A stretch of 31,893 nucleotides of DNA, from positions 1 to 31,893 of the IMG/VR virus record IMGVR_UViG_3300002835_000694, one strand, 5' to 3'. Shown one piece after another: positions 16,001 to 25,000 of the stretch. The position numbers and the translations under genes are program-made. Under the pieces are notes generated by a model. The model was given only the letters and a program-made list of their open reading frames with translations, had not been told where the DNA came from and ran no database searches. Numbering within the stretch: the stretch's first letter is position 1; each line of letters begins with the position of its first letter. Source of the DNA: a virus.

Positions 16001-17469
16001 ATGCAGATAAAATTCCTTTTAGATATAGATCACCAAAAGGATCACAGATTGACATCAATCAAAATTTTGTAATTTTCATCAATGACATTTTACAAATTCC
16101 AAGAGAAAGTTATAGTGTAGTTGGCAACTTGATTCGTTTTGATGAGGCACCAATTTCTGGTGATAAATGTTACATTTATTTTTACCTTGGAAGCGATTTC
16201 AATGTTGCAAATAAAGAAATCTTACCATCAATTACTGTTGGTGATTATGTAAGAATTTCAAATTATCCAGAAGTTAATGATAATGAAGATTTCGAATTTG
16301 AAAGATCAATCGTTGGTATTAATACTTTTGATACTAATACATTATTAACAAATGTTTATGAGAACGATGGTATTTCTGATGAAAAAGATTATTTACGTCC
16401 ACTTACTTTTAGAAAGCAAACTTCAGATTTGATTATTGATGGAGAAGAGCATCCAAAAGATAGAAAAAGCATTGAATCTAGAATTAGACCATTTTCTTTC
16501 ATAATCAATAATGTTGGAGCATCATCAACTGAAATTTTTGTTGATTATGCAGTTCCTTTGTTTAATGAATATGATGATTATCCACAAAGTTTGCGTTCTA
16601 TAAAAATTATCGACCAATCTGAAAAATTAGTAGCAATAGCAACGGCAATAGTTTCTGGTTCTGGATCAATTTCTCAGATTAAGGTTTCTGATGGTGGTGT
16701 TGGATACACAACATCACCTATAATTTCAATTGCATCTACGATTGGAGTTGGAACTGCTGGTATCATTGCACAAACATCAAATGCAACGGCAATTTCATCT
16801 ATTTCTGGAATAGGTACAGTTTCACTAATTTCAATAGTTGATTCTGGTCTTGGGTATACGTCAACAAATCCACCACAAGTATTGATTTCATCACCATCTA
16901 GTTCTATCGAAACTATAATCAATGTAAAGTATGATGGTGATTTTGGAATTATAACAGGAATTGGATCAACATCAGTTGGTATTGCTTCCACTGGATTAAA
17001 TTTTGACTTGTTTATTCCTTTGGATTCTCCTCTCAGAGATTCTACTCTAATGTCCTCGCCAATTACAGAAAGTGGAATTAAAACTGGATATTATTTTGTT
17101 GTCTATGAATCAAATGTCGGAACATCATTGACATCTTATTCTGATTCTTCTAGATCTTCTATAGTTGGAGTTGGTACAACATTCATTGATAATGTATATA
17201 AAGTTGTTGGAGTTACTACAATTACTGATAATGCAGTTGGTATTGGGTTAACAACTCTTGTTAGAGTAACTGTAAGTGTGAGTGATAATTCAATTGCTGT
17301 TGGATCAAGTGAATTTTATGGCAATTACTCTTGGGGAAAAATTTATGACTTCAAACGACCAAATAAAAAAGCATTTAGTGCCCAGACTCAAAATGGAATT
17401 ACTGGTTTGCAGACATCACCAATCATAACAAGATTATTGGAATTGTCAGATTCTTATGAACTTTATTAA
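13030..17469 (+). CDS. Large modular virion structural protein between gp7 and gp8 (1479 aa)
   Basis: The ATG follows GAGGA at 13016-13020. I know no T4 counterpart between genes 7 and 8; similar large structural proteins occur there in marine T4-like phages. Residues about 58-425 hold three tandem repeats of about 131-133 residues. They share a Y-x-I-x-V-x-D strand, an SLxHDG-type turn, an LxFTP strand and SPTAxxIS linkers. There follow an H..GD-like module (about 452-545), an IDDE..RG-type module (about 590-645), two copies of an FNGIxKTFxL module (about 700-770 and 965-1055) and at least five GGxGY-type repeats (about 805-930 and 1210-1290). It is Ser/Thr/Ile/Gly-rich with almost no Cys, as expected for an extracellular beta fibre. 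It is probably baseplate-associated; the exact place is unknown. Confidence 0.75.
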   Translation: MSSKKISNEIYLENKIVSDHIECIGNRVIQIDDISSLFNDQPRATYYSQIDELDLLQFGSFKYYIYVYDTKYPTESEFLQVNLSHDGNEGFVVPYGNVYSLFTLGDVEYRPSDVKTNFGTLLFYPTKYLYNSYGIRIVRIPLFTSSGIGVSTKTFGNGFAINSTFIGITSSTSPTAVGISSFLTTDYSTSKYSIQVINDDNDSVKQFKEFILINNNTSSILYELDYGDVNTDSLDPSNTTGLGTFGSSISSGSVYLNFTPIPNVNTSVKIHHTAIHSSNTGVGSTNIGTSQILTSYTSIASTASPTATRISGFSTDLYNATDYLVEIKDTTNSEFEISQISLIHDGTEIYYNEIAGVRTNDTGIGTFYPRFNGTDLELTFTPNPNINVTAKVFQLNISKDSSSVGVSSFSSSQIEFLNATYVAASDDSSKTFSLKHKGDSLFYKEFVGSSSTTVSLDTNTFIIKNHFYTTGEPITYTAPSLGTRIGIASTNVSGIGVTDKLPENLFVVKVAENKFQVSDTAQNALSIPPVILDLSTLAPATQTLHSFESSVPPESKTLIALDNAVQGPLVRSNLSLSLGENITDIQPTFSVVGIVSFFANDIIRIDEEYLRIRSLLDDELTVDRGWLNSQFSSHSIGSTVTKYVGDYKIDKDKISFVEAPKGLKGYSGLQTSSTFNGRVFVRNTDSDTSIENYVDNYLFDDIAHQFNGISKTFILKENSLNITGISTNHPFIMVNQVIQHPNDNYTISETSGITSVTFVGLAASSVYDVNTATIPKGGVIVSVASSISYGYQPLVAAGGTAIISGLGSITSISIGNSGSGYRPGIQTSIYVKALSSVGIITVGTANVTNGIVTSVTITNSGFGFTSSNPPKVSFDSPLPYENVPLVGSPTGIGASVTISVGYGLSVNNYELTNYGSNYRPGDVLTISSGGVAGIPTDSTVGAAFTSFRLTVKKVYDDIFSGWTIGKLKLLDNISDQFNGIEKTFKLTETVNADKIPFRYRSPKGSQIDINQNFVIFINDILQIPRESYSVVGNLIRFDEAPISGDKCYIYFYLGSDFNVANKEILPSITVGDYVRISNYPEVNDNEDFEFERSIVGINTFDTNTLLTNVYENDGISDEKDYLRPLTFRKQTSDLIIDGEEHPKDRKSIESRIRPFSFIINNVGASSTEIFVDYAVPLFNEYDDYPQSLRSIKIIDQSEKLVAIATAIVSGSGSISQIKVSDGGVGYTTSPIISIASTIGVGTAGIIAQTSNATAISSISGIGTVSLISIVDSGLGYTSTNPPQVLISSPSSSIETIINVKYDGDFGIITGIGSTSVGIASTGLNFDLFIPLDSPLRDSTLMSSPITESGIKTGYYFVVYESNVGTSLTSYSDSSRSSIVGVGTTFIDNVYKVVGVTTITDNAVGIGLTTLVRVTVSVSDNSIAVGSSEFYGNYSWGKIYDFKRPNKKAFSAQTQNGITGLQTSPIITRLLELSDSYELY

Positions 17470-17474
17470 TGACG

Positions 17475-17482
17475 CATAAATA
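17475..17482 (+). promoter_or_regulatory. T4-type late promoter (CATAAATA) before gp8
   Basis: CATAAATA fits NATAAATA, lies in the 33-bp gap after the 1479-aa gene and is 20 bp before the gp8 ATG. The position and non-coding context are what a late promoter needs. It would allow gp8 and the genes after it to be made independently of the very long upstream message. Confidence 0.55.
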
Positions 17483-17502
17483 AAAACAAAAAGACTTGTA
17501 AA

Positions 17503-19053
17503 ATGACAGCAATCATAACTGATCAATTTCGTATAAAAAGTGCGGAATCTTTTGTTTCTGGAATAGGTTCTACCTCAGGTAGTAATTACTATCTTTGGAT
17601 TGGTTTGCCTAATGCTAACGAGATCTCTGCATCTTGGGATGATAACCCCCCAGCACCAAAAGATTCATTTAATGATGAAAATGATTATTGGGATACGATG
17701 CTTTCCCTAAAAAAATTAAACGAAGACGATGTAGTTAGAGTAGTAAGAAAAATTCAGTGGACTTCTGGTACTTTTTATGATTACTATAGACATGACTATA
17801 GTAGATCAAACTTAACAAAAGTTACTTCAGCAACTAATCTTTATGATTCAAATTTTTATGTAGTCAATTCTGATTATAGAGTTTACATTTGTCTTCAAAA
17901 TGGAACTGATCCTGAAAATCCCTTAGGAAAACCTTCATTAGATGAACCAACATTTACTGATTTAGAACCACGTTCTGCTGGAACCAGTGGAGATGGTTAT
18001 ATTTGGAAATATCTTTATACAATTAAACCAACCGAAATTATTAAATTTGATTCCACAAATTACATTCCAGTTCCAAATGGATGGTTCACTAAAGCAGAAT
18101 ATGGTGCAGTAAGAAATAATGCAGAATCTAGTGGGCAAATTAAAATTATTACTATTGCAAATAGAGGAGTTGGATACGGAACTGCAGCGACTTATAACAA
18201 TGTCGAAATTAAAGGGGATGGTAGTGGAGCTACTTGTTCTGTCGTCGTAAACAGTACTGGAACTATAGGTGCAGTAGAAGTTACAAATGGGGGTTCAAAT
18301 TATACATTTGGGACTGTAGATCTAATTTCTGCAGGAATTGCAAATGATGGTTCGACAACAGCTAGTCTTGAAGTAATTATACCACCAAAAGGAGGTCATG
18401 GATCTGACATTTATCGTGAGTTAGGTGCCTATAGAGTTTTGGTTTATTCTAGACTTGAAAATGATTCAATTAATCCAGACTTCATAACAGGAAACCAATT
18501 TGCAAGAGTTGGAATTGTTAAGAATCCTTTGGCATTCGATTCTACAGATTTGTTAGATTTATCTAAAGCAAGTGCAGTTTATGCTTTAAAACTGACTGGA
18601 TCTAATGTCACTAGTACTACGTTTACAGCAGACTCTTACATTAGACAAACTGTTAGTACTGCTTCAACTTCTGTTGGGCGTGTTGTTTCTTGGAATGCTG
18701 CTAGTGGTGTCTTAAAATACTGGCAAGACAGAAAACTAGCTAGTGGAAATACTGCAACGTATGGATACAATCTTTTAAGATTTACTGGATCTCCAGATAC
18801 AGGAGGTAGTGCGGTTGTCTCTGGAGGATCTAATAATCTAACCATTGATACTAACTTTGGATCAACATCAAATCCAGGTATTAAAACCACAATAAATAGT
18901 AAAACATATTATCTTGGTCAAAACTTTGTATCTGGAGTTGCAAACCCAGAAGTGAAAAAATACAGCGGAGAAATTATTTACGTTGACAACAGAGCATCGG
19001 TGACAAGATCCGCAACTCAAAAAGAAGACATTAAAATCGTATTGGAATTTTAA
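17503..19053 (+). CDS. 8: Baseplate wedge subunit gp8 with inserted repeats
   Basis: 516 aa, against 334 in T4. The N terminus has ITDQFRIKSAESFV, matching the T4 gp8 opening (VTSKFRTEKMLNFY). A middle GDGYIWKYLYTIKPTE (about 166-181) matches GDGYVWEYLFEIPPD. The end, SGEIIYVDNR...EDIKIVLEF (about 490-516), matches GEMIYMENR...EEINILFTF. gp8 is a dimer in the wedge that binds gp7 and gp10 in T4. Extra length includes two GGxGY-type repeats at about 213-275 (ITIANRGVGYG, VTNGGSNYTFG) and a Gly/Ser-rich stretch near 380-470. No clear Shine-Dalgarno is present. The next gene starts 6 bp after the stop. Confidence 0.88.
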   Translation: MTAIITDQFRIKSAESFVSGIGSTSGSNYYLWIGLPNANEISASWDDNPPAPKDSFNDENDYWDTMLSLKKLNEDDVVRVVRKIQWTSGTFYDYYRHDYSRSNLTKVTSATNLYDSNFYVVNSDYRVYICLQNGTDPENPLGKPSLDEPTFTDLEPRSAGTSGDGYIWKYLYTIKPTEIIKFDSTNYIPVPNGWFTKAEYGAVRNNAESSGQIKIITIANRGVGYGTAATYNNVEIKGDGSGATCSVVVNSTGTIGAVEVTNGGSNYTFGTVDLISAGIANDGSTTASLEVIIPPKGGHGSDIYRELGAYRVLVYSRLENDSINPDFITGNQFARVGIVKNPLAFDSTDLLDLSKASAVYALKLTGSNVTSTTFTADSYIRQTVSTASTSVGRVVSWNAASGVLKYWQDRKLASGNTATYGYNLLRFTGSPDTGGSAVVSGGSNNLTIDTNFGSTSNPGIKTTINSKTYYLGQNFVSGVANPEVKKYSGEIIYVDNRASVTRSATQKEDIKIVLEF

Positions 19054-19059
19054 AGAACC

Positions 19060-22000
19060 ATGCCACAGGAAACTAATCTCAACAATAGTCCTTATTTTGA
19101 CGATTTCAATAGAGACAATGAATATTATAGGGTTCTATTCAAACCTGGATTTCCAGTACAAGCTAGAGAATTAACAACTCTCCAATCAATTTTACAGAAT
19201 CAAATTGAGCAGTTTGGTAAGCACTTCTTTAAAGAGGGATCTAAAATTATTCCTGGAAATCTTACTTATGATAATGATTATGATGCAGTGGAACTTGAAC
19301 CAACGTCTTCAGGAATCGACATTTCTTTATATTTAAAAGAACTTGTTGGAAAACGAATTAAAGGATCTAGATCAGGAGTAACGGCAACTGTTAGAAATTA
19401 CATTTTAGCAGAAAATTCCGAAAGAGGAAATAATACTTTATACATCAAATATGAGGGATCGAATAAAGATACAGTAACTAAAGAATTTTCAAATGGCGAG
19501 CAATTAACTTGCAATTCCAGAATTGTTTATGGAACAAGAGTCATTCCACAAAACCAACCATTTGCGGTAACTATTGCAAACAATGCAACTTCAACTGGTT
19601 CTGCAATGTCCATTGGAGATGGTGTTTATTTTGTAAGAGGAATTTTTTCTGAGGTACAAAAACAAACTCTTATTCTTGACCAGTATTCTCCAAATCCATC
19701 ATATAGAATTGGATTGGTAGTTACTGAAAAATTGATTACTGCAGATGATGATCCGAATCTTAATGATAATGCTCAGGGATTTAGTAATTATTCTGCTCCT
19801 GGTGCTGATCGCCTCAAAGTAACTCTGACATTAGAAAAAAGACCTTTAGATTCTTACGAAGATAAAGAATTTGTTGAAATTGCAAGAGTTGATGATGGTA
19901 TTCTTCAAACTTTTGTTAATAATACACAGTATAATTTAATCAGAGATGAATTAGCTAAGAGAACGTTCGAAGAATCTGGCAATTATTATGTGAAACCTTT
20001 TGATGTTTTTATAAAAGAATCTTTAGACGATAGAGAAGGAAATAAGGGTGTATTTTTGCCCAATAGAAAAACTGATGATGGTAATACTCCATCAGAAGCA
20101 TTATTGGCTTTGGAAATTTCTCCAGGAAAAGCATACGTCAAAGGATACGATATTGAAAAAATTGCATCCACAATTATTGATGTTCCTAAACCAAGAACAA
20201 CTACAAGTGTTAAAAATGTATCCATAAATTTTAACGCAGGAACACAAATTGGATTAAATAACATTTATGGATCTCCAGCAATTGGAATTGGAACAACAGC
20301 AACAATTGAACTGTTAAGTAATAGAATGGTTGGTTCATCCTATCATTCTACAGGAAATTCAATCGGACAGGCAAGAGTATATGATTTCAAAGCAGATGCT
20401 GCAAGTTATGTAAATCCATCCACTCCTTTTGTTGTTTCCTTATTTGATGTTGAAATTTTTACCACAATCGAATTAAATAGCAACATTACATTAGCAAAAT
20501 CTTCTTACGTTGAAGGAAAGAGAAGTGGTGCTTCTGGATTTGTAGTTTCTGCTGTAACAAATTCAAAAACCATTAATTTAACTAGTGTAACTGGAACTTT
20601 TTATAAAGATGAACAAATTTCGGTAAATGAAATAGACAATGGAAGAATTATTACCAAAGTAATTGATTATACTGCTGATGATGTTTTAGCAATGAGAAGT
20701 TCTGTAGGAATTGTAACATTCTCTGCAGATTTAAATTTATCATCCATTAAAAAACTCTCAACTTCGAAAGGATCCAGTTTTCTTTTAACTAGAACTAGTG
20801 GCAATTCTGGTATTATTACTTGCGGAACACAAAATTTTGCTGGTATTGTCACATCTGGAAACATTATTAGTTATTCTACCTCTGGATTAAAAGTTCCAAC
20901 ATTTAATGTTATTACTGGGGTTTCAACTGACGGTGATACAATTTTTGTATCTGGTGTATCTACAGTAACTGGAATTTGTGATGGGGGAGTTCCTTCAGGA
21001 TCTACTACATTGACCGATTTGGCATTACGAAAATCTTTATTTACATCAGGAGATAATAGTCTTGTAACACCTCTTCGCCATTCTAACATAAAAAGTGTTG
21101 ATGTTACAAGATCTAACATTCAATTACGAAAAAGATATAATGATCTTACGATTTCATCTTCATCTTTTACTTCTCCTTCTGCAGGAACTGATTTGTTCTT
21201 TCAACCATTTGATGAAGAAAGATATTTTATTTCTTATGATGATGGAACCATTGAAAACTTAACCAGAGACAAGTTTTCAATTTCTGCAGACAAGAAAACA
21301 GTAACTTTTAAGGGGTTATCAAAAAGCAGCGGTAAAGCAGATTTATTGGCAACTGTCTTAAAATCAACAATAAGAACAAAAGAAAAAACATTAAAAAAAG
21401 CAACAGTATTAACAATTACCAGATCAAAACAATCATCTTCAAAAAACAGCGTTGATGGGTTAACATACAGTACCGTTTATGGAACTAGAGTACAAGATGA
21501 AAAGATCTCTCTAAACGTATGCGATGTTGCTGATGTCATAGGAATTTTTGAATCAGACACTAACAGTAACCCAGATCTTCCTAGTGCAATTTTTACTAGT
21601 TTTACTGGACCCAGCGCAAATACAAGTAATCTTGTTCTTGGAGAAAGAATTGTTGGCGAAACTAGCGGTGCTGTTGCTACTGTTTGTGAGATTCCAACGT
21701 CAACAAAAGTTTCTTTTGTTTATCGCAATAGTCAAACATTCAACGTAGGAGAAAAGGTAACATTTGAATCTTCAGGAATTAATGCTATCGTTTCCTCTTG
21801 CAGCAAAGGGGACAAAGAAATTACAGACTACTACACTGCTTCCAATGGAATGGAACCAGGATTTTACAATTATGGATTTCTGATTAGAAAGAAAAATTCT
21901 CCAATTCCTTCACGAAGAATGAAAATTGTATATGATCATTTTACGGTGGAATCTTCAGACCGAGGAGACTTCTTTACAGCATCTAGTTATAGTCAAAACG

Positions 22001-25000
22001 ATAGAATTTATCTGACATCTATTAATGGCGTATCATCAAAACAAGATTCTTTAATAGACATAAGACCAAGAGTTTCTAATTATTCTACATCTTCATCTAT
22101 CTCTCCATTTGATTTTAGTGGAAGAGATTTTACTTCTTCTGGTGCAAGTGTTTCAGATCCATTAGTCAGTGATGAATCATTAATTATATCCTATGAGTTT
22201 TATTTGCCAAGAATTGATTGCCTTTATTTGGATAAAGATGGGAAATTTTTATATCAAAAAGGAACTCCATCACTCAATCCTACTGAACCAAGATCATTGG
22301 ATGAGTCAATAAAAATTGCAACACTGACACTCCCTGCATATACTTACAGTGCCACTGAAGTAACTATTCAAAAATCAAGCCATAAACGCTATAGAATGTC
22401 TGACATTTCTAAGCTGGAGCAGAGAATTTTTAACGTAGAATACTACACACAACTTTCTTTATTAGAAGCAGATACTTCAAATTTAACTATTGCAGATTCT
22501 TCTGGTCTGGATAGATTTAAGTGTGGATTTTTTGTCGATAATTTTAAATCACACAACAGTCATAGTCCTAATCATCCAGATTTTGAGGCATCAATTGATA
22601 AATCTGAAGGAATTTTAAGACCATCCCATTTTACTACAGCACTAGATTTGATGGTCGGTTCAGAATCTTTGATTGGAATTGGCAGCACTGCAAATCCAGA
22701 TGTTGATGCAAATTTTGTTACTGATTTGGATGGTGTTAACATCAAAAAATCTGGAAGAATGTTAACTTTAACATACAGTGAAGTTAAAGTTATTGATCAA
22801 CCATTTGCCTCTAGAATTGAAAATGTAAATCCTTTTGCGGTGGTATTTTATCAGGGAACTTTGGAATTGAGTCCTCAATCTGATGTTTGGATTGATCAAA
22901 AACGAATCTCTGCTTTAACACCAGAAGTTAATGATTTATATGATAAAACAATTAAGGAGTTAGGGGTTAACGAAAAAACAGGATTTGCACCAATAGAATG
23001 GAACTCTTGGGAGACGTATCATACTTCTGTACAGAAAAGTAATCCTGTTGAAATTCCTGGTACAAGAGAAACAACGGTCAAACGCAATCCTACAGCAGAT
23101 GAACTAAAAGGTGTACCAAATACACGAGTAGCAGATCCAGGTCGTAATGGTCTTACTACTCTTACAAGAACAACGGCAGATTTTACTACAACAGAGACCA
23201 CCACATCCCAACAAGCTAGAAGTGGAATTCAAAGTAAAGTAACCCCAGTAATTGAGTCTGTTGACCTTGGTGATCGTATTGTAAGTAGAGATATAATCCC
23301 TTACATGAGATCACGAAACATTGAATTCAGAATTAGTAGATTAAAACCAAATACCAGATTTTATGTATTTTTTGATGGTGTTGATGTTACAAAATATTGC
23401 ACTCCAAAGTTCATAGAAATTACTATGTACACTGGAAGTACACCATTTAAGATTGGTGAAAAAGTTACTTGTAAGAAAAACATTGATGGAGATAAGAAGC
23501 AAGAGGTAATGACCTTCAGAGTTGCACATCCACAGCATTTGGAAGGAGATTATCGCAAACCAAGTGATAGGATAGGAAATAGTCCATATGATAATAGTAA
23601 AAAACTTCAAGATAGTTATACTTCAACCAGCACAGTATTAAATGCTGATTTGTTTAGTTTATCTTCACAGATTACACAATTTAATGGATATTTAAATACT
23701 GGATTTACCCTCAATGGAGTGACTAGCGGAGCTGAGGCAAGAGTTACAAATCAACGATTGGTATCTGATGATGTTGGCGATCTTTATGGTACATTATACA
23801 TACCAGATCCAAATGTAAAAGAAAACCCAAGATGGGAAACAGGATCAAAAACAATAAGATTTACCACAAGTTCAACAAATTCTAAAGTTGGTGGAGTTGT
23901 TCAAAGTTCTGCTGAGGCAAGTTTCTATTCTCAAGGAGAACTTGATACAATTCAACAAACAACTTTAAGTATAAAACTTCCTCTCGTAGAGTCTATTCCA
24001 AAAATTGATACAAGAACAGTAAAAACTGTCGATAAAACTACACAAAAGGATGCTTTGATTTCTCAATCATCTACAACGTATTATGATCCTTTAGCACAAT
24101 CTTTTGCAGTTGACGAAAAAACTGGAATCTTTTGTACTTCAGTTGAGGTTTATTTCAGAACAAAAGATGATAAGTTACCTGTTACAATGCAATTGCGAGA
24201 AATGAAAGGAGGATTTCCTACTACAACAATTCTTCCTTTCTCTGTAGTAAAGTTAACACCAGATAAAGTCAACATTTCTGAAGATGCATCTAAACCTACA
24301 AAATTCACTTTTGAAAGTCCTGTTTATTTACAAGGAACAACAGAATATGCTGTGGTTTTAGTAACAATTTCAGATAAGTATGAAGCTTGGATTTCTAGAA
24401 TGGGAGAAATTGATATTTCAACTATTAATTTGGAAAATTCAAAGCAAGTTGTTATTTCTTCACAACCTTATCTTGGATCGCTCTTCAAATCTCAAAATGG
24501 AGCAACTTGGGATGCAAGTCAATTGGAAGACTTAAAAATGAAGGTCTATAAGGCACAATTTGTAAGTCAACCAGGAATTGTAAGATTCTACAATCCAGAG
24601 TTGCATAAAGGTAATAATCAACTTGCTAAATTAGCAAAAAATCCAATTAGAACTAACTCAAAAAGAGCAATTGTTGGATTGGGAACTACATTCTCTAACG
24701 TTGATGTTGTTCCTGGCGTTAAAATTAGTCAACAAAATAACACAACAGCAACTGCAACTCTAATATTGACTGCAGGAACAGTTGCTACAGGTTCAACTTC
24801 ATTAACAATTACAAATGCTGGAGTCGGATACACTCCTTATTCTGGATCTGCTACTTATTATGATGTTCCTTTAGATCCACTAGAGTTTACTAGTTGGAGA
24901 CAAGATCAAGGAAGTGGACTCGTTGGTATCGTTACCATTACCGATGGACGAGTTAGTGGCGTCACAGTAACAAGTGGAGGTAAAAACTTTAGTGTTGGTA

